From Bdellovibrio sp. GT3 (GTDB taxonomy: Bacteria; Bdellovibrionota; Bdellovibrionia; Bdellovibrionales; Bdellovibrionaceae), in NCBI RefSeq assembly GCF_037996765.1, contig NZ_JBBNAD010000005.1, forward strand, positions 838,001 to 902,000: a stretch of 64,000 nt of DNA, read 5' to 3'. A program made the translations under genes and the position numbers. Positions 24,630-33,241 of the stretch are shown here, piece by piece. Every line of letters starts with the position of its first letter. The stretch's first letter is position 1. The notes beneath the pieces are model-generated. The model did no database searches. It was not told where the DNA came from and saw only the letters and a list, made by a program, of their open reading frames with translations.

Positions 24630-25654
24630 TAGATCCAATTGAAAAACACCTTATTAAGAATGAGCTAACGCTTAAACGTTATAAACGCTTTAAGCGCGAT
24701 CGCATTGCCGTTATCTCCGTTTGGGTTTTACTTGCAATGTTCTTCTTCAGTTTCACTGCAGAGCTATGGGCGAACAATCGTCCGCATATCCTGCACTACA
24801 ACGGTCAAACTTATTTCCCGTTGTTCAAAGACTACCATCCGTCTGAATTGGGTCGCACCGATATTTACGTGATGGACTATCGTTCTTTGGAAATGAAAGA
24901 GGGCGACTGGTCAGTATGGCCGGTGATCCAATGGGATCCCTACGAAAGCAATAAAGCAGTTGAAACATATCCATCTGCTCCAACCAAACAAAACTGGTTG
25001 GGTACTGATGAAAGTGGTCGTGACGTAACGACTCGTCTTCTTTACGGTTTCCGCTACACAATGATCTTCGCTATCGGTGCGTGGTTCTTCACTTATGCCA
25101 TTGGTATCACAATTGGTTCTGTGATGGGTTACATGGGTGGTCGCGTGGACTTGGTTGGTCAACGTGTGGTTGAGGTTGTTGAATCTGTACCATATCTATT
25201 TGTATTGATCACAATCATCTCCATCTTCACTCCAAATATCGTGTTGCTGGCAGCATTGAGTGCGATTTTGGGTTGGACAGGGATTGCAGCTTACATGCGT
25301 GCCCAGTTCCTTTCATTGCGTAAACGTGAATACGTGGAAGCAGCGAAGGCCATTGGTGCCACTCACTCGCGCATTATCGCAGGTCATATCCTGCCGAATG
25401 CCCTGACTCCGATTATCACATTTGCTCCGTTCGCAATCTCTGCAAACGTGTATGCACTTTCCATGTTGGACTATTTGGGTCTGGGACTTGTTCCGCCAAC
25501 TCCATCATGGGGTGAGATGATGGCTCAAGCTCAGAAGTGGGCAACCATCGCGGGTTGGTTGGTATGGGGACCATTGGTTGCAATGGTTGTAACTCTGACT
25601 CTACTGAATAATATCGGTAAGGCAGTTCGAGACGCCTTCGACGCAAAAATGTAA
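24626..25654 (+). CDS. peptide ABC transporter permease (YejE type)
   Basis: 342 residues. After helix 1 there is a periplasmic stretch of about 90 residues (HYNGQTYFPLFKDYHPSELG ... QNWLGTDESGRDV) that is typical of YejE, the permease of the Yej oligopeptide/microcin C importer, rather than DppC. The permease EAA-like loop (EAAKAIGATHSRIIAGHILP) is present. A strong terminator follows directly and no ATPase gene is found, so the energising subunits must be encoded elsewhere. Confidence 0.92.
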   Translation: MIDPIEKHLIKNELTLKRYKRFKRDRIAVISVWVLLAMFFFSFTAELWANNRPHILHYNGQTYFPLFKDYHPSELGRTDIYVMDYRSLEMKEGDWSVWPVIQWDPYESNKAVETYPSAPTKQNWLGTDESGRDVTTRLLYGFRYTMIFAIGAWFFTYAIGITIGSVMGYMGGRVDLVGQRVVEVVESVPYLFVLITIISIFTPNIVLLAALSAILGWTGIAAYMRAQFLSLRKREYVEAAKAIGATHSRIIAGHILPNALTPIITFAPFAISANVYALSMLDYLGLGLVPPTPSWGEMMAQAQKWATIAGWLVWGPLVAMVVTLTLLNNIGKAVRDAFDAKM

Positions 25655-25657
25655 TTC

Positions 25658-25688
25658 AAAAAAAGGGCAACGAAAGTTGCCCTTTTTC
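25658..25688 (+). terminator. rho-independent terminator of the peptide importer operon
   Basis: The stem AAAGGGCAAC (25662-25671) pairs with GTTGCCCTTT (25676-25685) around a GAAA tetraloop, and T residues follow. Confidence 0.9.
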
Positions 25689-25708
25689 ATTTGGTCTTCG
25701 AGCCGCAA

Positions 25709-26395
25709 TTACGGGCGACGTCCAAATGTTCTTCTTCCGCCGAAGCGGGCTTCGGCATCCGAATTTCTGTGAACCTTTAAGTTATTATTTACGTCAATCA
25801 CGCCAAAGCAATTGATGGAGATGTCCTCGGCAAGATACCGCATTCGTCTTTCCGGAACAAATCCCGACAGAGTGACAATCCCGTCAATCACTTCAACTTC
25901 GATATCCCGACCGTCAATTCCCCTGTGTCGGGCAATGACATGGGCCAACTCATCCTGAATTCTGGAATCGTTGCGATGATAGTCTTTTTGCGCCGGATGG
26001 AAATCATGATCCGACCAATCCTTTTCCGCCATGTCATGTATTCGCAGTTCTTCTTCGTAATTTGAACTTGCGACGAAGTCCCGGGGGAGCGGGCGGTTGG
26101 CATCGTGCCCATAGCCTGAATTGAAATCCGGAGAGGCATACCGTTCATGTCTGCGATTTTCATCGTAGTCATAGAACCGCGATTGTGTTTCGTCCTCGCG
26201 AGTATCCCGGCGATGGTACTCCCTTTCGTTGCGGGCTTTCTTTTCGAATCGGTGTCTGGCTTCGGCGCGATTCTGCAGGATTTCCTCTCTCCGAGCTCTG
26301 TCTTCGGGAGAGAATTCCAGTACTCTTCGCTCTCTTTGAATGGATCGATTTTCTGAATCACGACGTCGTTGGGGATGGTAGTTTGAACTTTGCAT
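25709..26395 (-). CDS. arginine-rich protein with C-terminal BON domain
   Basis: 228 residues. Residues 1-140 are highly charged and low in complexity, rich in Arg, Glu, Asp, His and Tyr (ERRVLEFSPEDRARREEIL). Residues about 144-208 form a BON domain (VEVIDGIVTLSGFVPERRMR). BON domains usually lie in exported proteins such as OsmY and bind membranes or phospholipid, but here there is no signal peptide. The N-terminal part is probably disordered and may bind nucleic acid or acidic lipid. The role is unknown. Confidence 0.7.
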   Translation of the reverse strand: MQSSNYHPQRRRDSENRSIQRERRVLEFSPEDRARREEILQNRAEARHRFEKKARNEREYHRRDTREDETQSRFYDYDENRRHERYASPDFNSGYGHDANRPLPRDFVASSNYEEELRIHDMAEKDWSDHDFHPAQKDYHRNDSRIQDELAHVIARHRGIDGRDIEVEVIDGIVTLSGFVPERRMRYLAEDISINCFGVIDVNNNLKVHRNSDAEARFGGRRTFGRRP

Positions 26396-26535
26396 CTTAA
26401 ACTCCTCGCCTTGATGAGTTCAGGATGACATACTTTCCAGGGAAGTCCCTCATGGGGACTTCGGAATATTTCAGAAAACACGCCCGACATTGATCCAAGT
26501 CGGGCTGAAATAAGACGATGGTTTTAGACGATTGA

Positions 26536-27102
26536 TTAGTGACGATTCATTTTGCAAAAGACAGCAGCAGCAACGTTGCCGCTTTTGTCTGACGTACTGC
26601 CAATGACGAATAAATTTCTTTTGGTCGTATCGCTGCGATACCAGTAACGAATGTCGATTTCATCATAGATGTGGGCCAGCTGCACGTCGTTTGCAGTTTC
26701 CATTCCCGGGCTAAGATTGCCACCGGATTGAACAAAGCCGTCTTTCATTTCCTGAGCAGTCATTCCTGAGTAGGGGTCTTCCTCGTAGAAGAAATTAAAT
26801 CTGCCGGCAATTCCAACGGGTGCTTGGGATTTGTCGAAAATGAAGCCACCGTGATGGGCTTTGTCGGCGTTGTAGTGGGGGCTTAGGTGAAAGCATTTCC
26901 CGGAATAGCCAGTCAGGGATTCGTCAGCAAAGCCACCTTGGCCATCGCGAAAACCGTCGACGATATTTATCATCGGCTCAGAGCAAACTTCACCATTGCA
27001 GATTGATGTTGGATCAACAACGGGGCCGGGTGTGGGTTCAGCATGCGCTGATCCGGTAATTGAACTTAAAAGAATAACCAAGGATGAAAATAGAAATTTC
27101 AT
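26536..27102 (-). CDS. hypothetical exported protein
   Basis: About 188 residues starting with a signal peptide (MKFLFSSLVILLSSITGSAH, cut near AHA). Four cysteines (SICNGEVC, GKCFH, FCKMNRH) could form two disulphides. The end (RNLFVIGSTSDKSGNVAAAV) looks like a strand-rich domain. An in-frame TTG/GTG region upstream to 27165 would hide the signal peptide and is rejected. No family was recognised, and the position is isolated. Confidence 0.5.
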   Translation of the reverse strand: MKFLFSSLVILLSSITGSAHAEPTPGPVVDPTSICNGEVCSEPMINIVDGFRDGQGGFADESLTGYSGKCFHLSPHYNADKAHHGGFIFDKSQAPVGIAGRFNFFYEEDPYSGMTAQEMKDGFVQSGGNLSPGMETANDVQLAHIYDEIDIRYWYRSDTTKRNLFVIGSTSDKSGNVAAAVFCKMNRH

Positions 27103-27310
27103 AGAGAGTGCGCCCCACAGATGTTTGTCTTTTAAAAGCTTTTCAATCGGGGCTTTAACGGTCAAAAGGTGAAATCAAACAGGATGGCGAATTGGTATAT
27201 GGTCCTGTGGGATGACTGGCTCTAGGGAGGGAATTGCCGGCAGGACTGCGCGAATTGCTTATGTATAGGCAAAAAGAATTTAATAAGTCTAGTTGAGCAG
27301 AGAGATATAA

Positions 27311-27343
27311 AAAAAGCCGATTCAGTTGATGAATCGGCTTTTT
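27311..27343 (-). terminator. rho-independent terminator of speA
   Basis: The stem AAAAAGCCGATTC pairs with GAATCGGCTTTTT across a 7-base loop just after the speA stop. It has A- and T-runs on both sides, so it could work in both directions. Confidence 0.9.
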
Positions 27344-27353
27344 ATTTTTCAGC

Positions 27354-29261
27354 TTATTCAGCTTCTTCTAAGTAAGTGTAACCGGAAAGGCCTTCTTCGT
27401 AGTGTTTGATCAGAAGTTTTGCTTCCTGCTTCGTGATCGAACCTTTTTGGATGGATTCTTCCGTTGCTTGACGAACGCTGTCGACCATTTCAGAGCGGCC
27501 GTACTGAACGTAGGACAATACCTCAGTCACAGTGTCACCCGGAACGTAGTGGTCAATTGTATAGCCCACGCCGTTTAGGGAAATATGAACCGCATCAGTA
27601 TCGCCGAACAAGTTATGAAGGTCGCCCAGGATCTCTTGGTATGCGCCAGTCAGGAACACACCCAGGTAGTATTGTTCGCCATCAGTGAATTTGTGCAGAC
27701 GGATAGTTTCTGCAGGCTCGCCAGATTCAGTATCGATGAATTTTTCAATCACACCGTCAGAGTCACAAGTCAAATCCGCCAAAGTTGCTTCGCGCACTGG
27801 TTCTTCGCCTAAGCGATGGATTGGCAATACCGGGAACAACTGACCCACGGCCCAGGAATCCGGAAGGGATTGGAACAATGAGAAGTTTGAATAGTAGGTA
27901 TCGCACAATTCTTTTTTAAGTGCCGCGATGATGTCTTCTGTGTCAGGAACTGTTTTTGCCAGTTTCACCATCTTAGTCGCGATAGTGAAGTACATGGATT
28001 CACACCACGCACGTTGTTCCAGTGAAAGAACGCCGTAAGTGAAAAGCTGCAAAGTTTCATTCTTGGATTGCTCAAGGTCATTGAAGCACTCGTTGATATT
28101 GTCTTTGTTCACTTTTTCAAAGATGTACTGCATGTCTTGCATGATCGATGGATCAGATTTAGTCGCAGGACGAGGTGGTTCATGGCGGTGAAGATCATTC
28201 ACACCCATAACGTTAAATACCAAGACGGAGTGATGGGCTACCAGGAAGCGGCCAGATTCGGTCACGATATTTGGATGTGGGATGGATTTTTCATCGCAAA
28301 GAGTTTGCACAACGGAAACGATGTCGTTGGCGTATTCTTGCTCAGAGTAGTTTACAGAGCTGTCAGAGTGGCCGGAACCGTCGTAGTCAATACCAAGACC
28401 GCCGCCAACATCCAGGAATTTTAGGCCAGTTGCGCCCATTTTATAAAGCTCTGTATAGAAACGCGCGCCTTCTTTAAGGGAAGACTTGATCGATTGGATC
28501 GCTGGAACTTGGGAGCCGATATGGTAATGCATCAGTTCCAAGCACTCTAGCATGCCTTCAGCTTTCAAGTATTCTACGCCGTCCACGATCTCAGTTGCAG
28601 TCAAACCGAACTTAGAGCGCGCACCAGACGAGTCAACCCATTTACCGGCACCTTGAGTGTTCAATTTGGCGCGGAAACCGATTTTTGGACGAGTGTTGAA
28701 TTTCTTCGCCACGTCCACGATCATTTTTAGTTCTTCTTTACGGTCGACAACGATGATGGTGTTGCGACCTAGTTTTTGAGAAAGAATAGCTGTCTCGATG
28801 TACTCAGCATCTTTGAAGCCATTGCAGATGATCAGCGCGTTTTCTGTGTTCATCAGTGCAAGAACCACCAGAAGTTCTGGTTTGGAACCGCACTCAAGAC
28901 CCATGCTGTAGTCTTTGCCGTATTTTACCAATTCTTGAACCAAGTGACGTTGTTGATTCACTTTGATCGGGTAGACGCCGTTGTAGTTACCTTTGTAACC
29001 ATGATCAGCAAAAGCTTTTTTAAAGCAGCCGTTCAAAAGCTCAACGCGAGATTTGATGATGTCTGGAAATCTGATCATGATAGGAACGCGGATACCGCGG
29101 TCCAAAAGATCTTGAGTCAATTCGTGAAGGTCCACAGCAGGACCGCTTGCACCCATCGGAGTAACTGAAATAGTTCCCGTTGAGTTAATTCTGAAATAAC
29201 CGTTGCCCCAGTTGTTGATACCGTAAAGCGCCGCGCTTTTTTCAGGACTCCAATTTGACAT
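27354..29261 (-). CDS. speA: biosynthetic arginine decarboxylase
   Basis: 635 residues, the size of SpeA. The PLP lysine is Lys100 in GVYPIKVNQQRHLV. HIGSQVPAIQSI, LDVGGGLGIDYDG and ESGRFLVAHHSV are the usual fold III decarboxylase blocks. It converts arginine to agmatine, which the ureohydrolase encoded at 20.7 kb can turn into putrescine. The gene follows leuS on the same strand by 46 bases, and its ribosome site lies inside a perfect hairpin. Confidence 0.95.
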   Translation of the reverse strand: MSNWSPEKSAALYGINNWGNGYFRINSTGTISVTPMGASGPAVDLHELTQDLLDRGIRVPIMIRFPDIIKSRVELLNGCFKKAFADHGYKGNYNGVYPIKVNQQRHLVQELVKYGKDYSMGLECGSKPELLVVLALMNTENALIICNGFKDAEYIETAILSQKLGRNTIIVVDRKEELKMIVDVAKKFNTRPKIGFRAKLNTQGAGKWVDSSGARSKFGLTATEIVDGVEYLKAEGMLECLELMHYHIGSQVPAIQSIKSSLKEGARFYTELYKMGATGLKFLDVGGGLGIDYDGSGHSDSSVNYSEQEYANDIVSVVQTLCDEKSIPHPNIVTESGRFLVAHHSVLVFNVMGVNDLHRHEPPRPATKSDPSIMQDMQYIFEKVNKDNINECFNDLEQSKNETLQLFTYGVLSLEQRAWCESMYFTIATKMVKLAKTVPDTEDIIAALKKELCDTYYSNFSLFQSLPDSWAVGQLFPVLPIHRLGEEPVREATLADLTCDSDGVIEKFIDTESGEPAETIRLHKFTDGEQYYLGVFLTGAYQEILGDLHNLFGDTDAVHISLNGVGYTIDHYVPGDTVTEVLSYVQYGRSEMVDSVRQATEESIQKGSITKQEAKLLIKHYEEGLSGYTYLEEAE

Positions 29262-29265
29262 TTCC

Positions 29266-29297
29266 GTTGGCCCTCACCTTGTTTAGCCAGGGCCAAC
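29266..29297 (-). promoter_or_regulatory. hairpin enclosing the speA ribosome-binding region
   Basis: A perfect 9-bp stem (GTTGGCCCT with AGGGCCAAC on the minus strand) encloses a 14-base loop and ends 4 bases before the speA ATG. The purine-rich AAGGTGAGGG that would bind the ribosome is partly in the loop and partly in the stem. Translational control is inferred. Confidence 0.55.
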
Positions 29298-29307
29298 CAT
29301 TTCGGCC

Positions 29308-31713
29308 CTATGCTTTGATAATAAGATTCAAAATCTTCCCAGCTTTGTAGATCACTTTATCAGGATCTTTGCCGGAAAGTGCAGAATTAACACCAGGCAC
29401 GGCTTTCGCCGCAGTCAGTGCTTCCACTTCAGAAGCAGCAACTCCAATTTCGATCGTGCCGCGCATTTTGCCATTTACCTGCACGCCGATTGTCACAGTG
29501 TCATCAGCGCAAAGGTTACTATCATAACTTGGCCACGGAGCCAAAGAGCAAAGTCCTTGGCCACCCATTTTTTCCCACAATTCTTCAGCCAAATGCGGAG
29601 CAAAAGGCGCCAGGATCTGAGCTAGCGGTTTTAGAGCCAGTTCAGAGCGGCAGTTTTCTTTGTAAAGGTCATTTACCAGGATCATCATCGCCGCAATCGC
29701 TGTGTTAAAGCTCATGGATTCAATGTCGTCAGTGACCTTTTTGATTGTTTTATGAAGTAATTTCTCGATTGCTGGCGGCAAAGCTTCTTTGGTCGCAACA
29801 TAATTGCCGTCGTCAGAAACAACCAGGCGGCTTACGCGATCCAAGAAGCGCTTAACTCCGTCGATCCCTGTTGGAGACCAAGGTTTGTCGGCGTTCAAAG
29901 GTCCCATGAAGCTGATAAACGTTCTAAGCGAGTCAGCTCCGTGGGTCTTCGCCACGTCTTCCGGTGAAATCACGTTTCCGCGGGATTTTGACATTTTTTG
30001 GTTGTCTGGTCCCAGGATCATACCTTGGTGAGCCAGCTTTTTGAACGGCTCATCGTGCGTGACCAAGCCACAGTCGAATAGAACCTTCATCCAAAAACGT
30101 GAATACAATAAGTGACCCACAGTGTGCTCAGGTCCACCTACGTAAAGATCCACTGGCATCCAGTATTTTTCAGCTTTCGCATCGAATGGTGCCACGTCAT
30201 TGTTAGGATCAATGTAACGCAGGAAGTACCAAGAAGAACCTGCGGCTCCTGGCATCGTGTCTGTTTCGCGACGACCGGTCTCGCCGTTTTTGCCTTTGTA
30301 AGTGACCCATTCCTGAATTTTGGCAAGGGGAGCCTCACCAGTTTCAGATGGTTCATAGTCTGCGACTTCAGGAAGCACCACTGGAAGTTCGTTGTATGGA
30401 ACTCCCATTTGTTTCCCGCCTTCAAGATTTACGATCGGGAATGGCTCACCCCAGTAACGCTGACGGGAGAACAACCAGTCGCGCAGTTTGTACTGAACTT
30501 CGCGCGTGCCCATTTTGCCGTTTTCAAGGTGTGCAATCATTTTGCTGATCGCCTCAGACTTGGTAAGGCCATTTAGGAAACCAGAATTTACAAGTTTGCC
30601 TTCGCCTTCGAACGGCAAAGTATCGCCGCCTTCCAGTACGCGAACAATAGGAAGATGGAATTTGGTTGCGAACTCATGATCGCGGGCATCGTGACCAGGA
30701 ACTGCCATGATGGCGCCTGTTCCGTAATCTGTAAGAACGTAGTCGGCGATCCAGATCTCAATTTTTTCGCCATTGATTGGGTTGATGGCGTGGGCCCCAG
30801 TGAATACGCCCGTTTTTTCTGTCGTGGCTTTGCGCTCAACTTCAGACTTGCGAGAAGTTGCAAGGACATAGTCCTCAACCGAAGAAGCCTGAGGTTGAGT
30901 CGTGATTCTTTTAACCAGCGGATGTTCTGGTGCCATGACCATAAAAGTCACACCAAACAATGTGTCGGGGCGGGTCGTGAAGACTTCAAAGGAGATGTCT
31001 GTTTCGTCTTTTACTTTGAAAGTTACGCGCGCACCTTCGGATTTTCCAATCCAGTTGCGTTGTGCTTCTTTAGTGCGTTCAGGCCAGTCAACTTTATCCA
31101 GGTCATTCAATAGACGTTCAGCGTAGTCTGTGATCTTAAGCATCCACTGTTTCATTGGAACGCGGATCACCGGATGACCGCCACGCTCGGATTTACCGTC
31201 GATGACCTCGTCATTTGCCAAAACTGTTTTAAGCTCCGGGCACCAGTTCACAGGAACTTCTTTTTGATAAGCCAAGCCACGCTCATAAAGTTTCAGGAAA
31301 ATGAATTGTGTCCACTTGTAGTATTTTGGTTCTGCCGTGGAGATTTCGCGGCTCCAGTCAAAGCTGAAACCAAAAGACTGAAGAGTCTTGCGGAAGCTTT
31401 CGATAGCTTTTTCAGTCGTGATAGCAGGGTGAATGCCAGTTTGAATTGCGTATTGCTCTGCCGGCAAACCAAACGCATCGTAACCCATCGGGTGAAGAAC
31501 GTTGAAGCCTTTGGAGCGTTTATAACGGGAAACGATGTCGCCCGGAGTGTAAGAAGCCATGTGCCCGATATGCAAACCAGAACCAGATGGATAAGGGAAC
31601 ATATCCAATGCATAGTATTTCGGTTTTGAGGAAGTCGCCTCGGCTTTAAAGGCCTCCGCATCCGCCCACTTTTTCTGCCATTTCTTCTCAATCTCAGTAA
31701 AATTCAAACTCAT
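29308..31713 (-). CDS. leuS: leucyl-tRNA synthetase
   Basis: About 801 residues. The class I signatures are HIGH (GSGLHIGHMASY, about residue 45) and KMSKS (DNQKMSKSRGN). The editing domain (TTRPDTLFGVTFMV) and the C-terminal anticodon-binding part are present. It charges tRNA-Leu and hydrolyses mischarged products. The start MSLNFTEIEKKW is preferred over a GTG/ATG five codons upstream. speA follows 46 bases later, so leuS and speA may share a transcript. Confidence 0.96.
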   Translation of the reverse strand: MSLNFTEIEKKWQKKWADAEAFKAEATSSKPKYYALDMFPYPSGSGLHIGHMASYTPGDIVSRYKRSKGFNVLHPMGYDAFGLPAEQYAIQTGIHPAITTEKAIESFRKTLQSFGFSFDWSREISTAEPKYYKWTQFIFLKLYERGLAYQKEVPVNWCPELKTVLANDEVIDGKSERGGHPVIRVPMKQWMLKITDYAERLLNDLDKVDWPERTKEAQRNWIGKSEGARVTFKVKDETDISFEVFTTRPDTLFGVTFMVMAPEHPLVKRITTQPQASSVEDYVLATSRKSEVERKATTEKTGVFTGAHAINPINGEKIEIWIADYVLTDYGTGAIMAVPGHDARDHEFATKFHLPIVRVLEGGDTLPFEGEGKLVNSGFLNGLTKSEAISKMIAHLENGKMGTREVQYKLRDWLFSRQRYWGEPFPIVNLEGGKQMGVPYNELPVVLPEVADYEPSETGEAPLAKIQEWVTYKGKNGETGRRETDTMPGAAGSSWYFLRYIDPNNDVAPFDAKAEKYWMPVDLYVGGPEHTVGHLLYSRFWMKVLFDCGLVTHDEPFKKLAHQGMILGPDNQKMSKSRGNVISPEDVAKTHGADSLRTFISFMGPLNADKPWSPTGIDGVKRFLDRVSRLVVSDDGNYVATKEALPPAIEKLLHKTIKKVTDDIESMSFNTAIAAMMILVNDLYKENCRSELALKPLAQILAPFAPHLAEELWEKMGGQGLCSLAPWPSYDSNLCADDTVTIGVQVNGKMRGTIEIGVAASEVEALTAAKAVPGVNSALSGKDPDKVIYKAGKILNLIIKA

Positions 31714-31749
31714 AAAAAAACACCCCAAAAAAGAACCCGTTCAGATCCA

Positions 31750-32168
31750 ACATAACTATCGAAAAACCCTCAACAATTCAACCGGAAACCAGCTCCCTGA
31801 CCGATACCCCGACGTCCCACAAAATCCCCGAAAAAACCTCGGGCATCTCCAACCGCATTTCTCTTCAAATTTTTAGCCCCATTTGAATCCAATTGAGTCT
31901 AATAACCAGGTAACATCCCCTCCCAATGCTTCGTGGAGTCTGGGGTGGGAAAGGGAGTGCGAGTTTCAAGTTCCGCAGCGAGCCAAAAGTCAGTCCTGAA
32001 AACCCTGAGTAAAGTCGAGCGAGGACTGTCCGAAGAAAATCGCACTCCCTTTCCCACCCCAGGCGACCCCACGAAAGCCCAGTGGAACGGGGCAAATTTA
32101 ACCCAGTACATAAGACTGAATTTTGGACTCAACTAGAGCCAGAACTAAACCGAAGAGAACGTCAAAGT
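31750..32168. repeat. large imperfect palindromic element upstream of the GGDEF gene
   Basis: This stretch of over 400 bases has no convincing gene. Its core is a perfect 21-base inverted repeat (31942-31962 with 32040-32060, starting GGGGTGGGAAAGGGAGTG). Inside is a second stem, CAGTCCT (31991-31997) with AGGACTG (32022-32028). Looser symmetry extends outward to roughly 31885 and 32140. Short reading frames on both strands share the same peptide motifs because of the palindrome. It looks like a dispersed palindromic repeat or a large structured RNA. Confidence 0.6.
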
Positions 32169-32174
32169 TATACT
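32169..32174 (+). promoter_or_regulatory. -10-like element of the GGDEF gene
   Basis: TATACT ends 9 bases before the ATG, so the mRNA leader would be nearly absent. No good -35 was found 16-19 bases upstream. Confidence 0.35.
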
Positions 32175-32183
32175 GGTGTGTAG

Positions 32184-33185
32184 ATGAGTGGTTTTGAAAC
32201 TGGTAACAAAAATCCTAAAAGTCGCCGTATTCTAGTAATCGACGACGATCCAGACAGCTTGGAAATCTTGCTGGAGCCTCTCCGTTGGGAGGGCTACGAT
32301 GCCCGTGGTGTCACGACTGAAAGTGAAGCTCACAAGCTGATCGAGTCGTGGATCCCTCATGTGGTCATTTTGGATTGGATGGCGCAGTCGATGGCGGGCC
32401 TTCGTGTTCTACGCACGATCCGCGAACGTTTGTCGCATGTTTCCTGCGTTTTCGTCTCTGAGAACTCTCATACCGAAGCGATCATTGAGGCCCTGGATTC
32501 AGGTGCTGATGACTATATCGTAAAGCCATTTGTACCTCTTGAATTGCTGGCGCGAATCCGCTCGCAACTTCGTATCCGTGATCTTCATGAACAATTGCTT
32601 TTTGCGAATGAAAAACTAAAAGAAATGGTGGATACGGACGATTTGACCAGTCTGTACAACATGCGTTCCTTGTACCAGCGCCTTGATTTCGAGATGGAGC
32701 GTGCGAAGCGCTTTGGTCGTGATGTTTGCGTGGTGATGATGGACATGGACTATTTCAAAACCGTGAATGACGGACATGACCATTTGTTCGGAAGTTTCGT
32801 GCTTTCGGAAGTGGGGAAAATCATCCGTGCCTGCACTCGGAACATTGATATTCCGGCGCGCTACGGTGGTGACGAATTCCTTGTGGTATTGACCGAGACA
32901 AATCACGAAGGTGCGATGCATTTCTGCGAACGCCTGCGTGAAAATATCGAGAAAACGACATTTAAAACGGGTGAAGACTCCATCAAACTGACGGCCTCTT
33001 TGGGATTTGCAATCACAGTTCCAGGGGAAAGCATCAGTGCCAAGGAGCTGGTTCGTCGCGCCGATCATGCTCTTTACGATGCAAAACGCCGCGGACGCAA
33101 TCAAGTTTGCCACTATCATCCCGAAGAAAACAAAGTTGTCGAAATTCTGCCTCCAGCGCAGAATCGTAAAAAAACAGCCAGCTAA
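32184..33185 (+). CDS. REC-GGDEF diguanylate cyclase response regulator
   Basis: 333 residues. The N-terminal receiver domain (about 14-130) has acidic residues at 20-22, phospho-acceptor Asp64 and Lys114. The GGDEF domain follows (about 150-315) with an intact GGDEF at 228-232 and the inhibitory I-site RNID at 219-222, exactly five residues before it. It should make cyclic-di-GMP from GTP when phosphorylated, with product inhibition. In Bdellovibrio such enzymes control predation and gliding; which paralogue this is was not determined. No partner kinase is adjacent. Confidence 0.94.
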   Translation: MSGFETGNKNPKSRRILVIDDDPDSLEILLEPLRWEGYDARGVTTESEAHKLIESWIPHVVILDWMAQSMAGLRVLRTIRERLSHVSCVFVSENSHTEAIIEALDSGADDYIVKPFVPLELLARIRSQLRIRDLHEQLLFANEKLKEMVDTDDLTSLYNMRSLYQRLDFEMERAKRFGRDVCVVMMDMDYFKTVNDGHDHLFGSFVLSEVGKIIRACTRNIDIPARYGGDEFLVVLTETNHEGAMHFCERLRENIEKTTFKTGEDSIKLTASLGFAITVPGESISAKELVRRADHALYDAKRRGRNQVCHYHPEENKVVEILPPAQNRKKTAS

Positions 33186-33241
33186 TTTTGCCAAAATATT
33201 AAATCGTTGACTCAAGAGAGGGGATTTACGAAAACCCTCTT

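Noticed and set aside
31865-32136. Short reading frames on both strands in the leuS upstream region, giving proteins of 67-77 residues
   Set aside because: They lie on the palindromic element, and the same peptide motifs appear on both strands because of the inverted repeat. No ribosome sites or known domains are seen.
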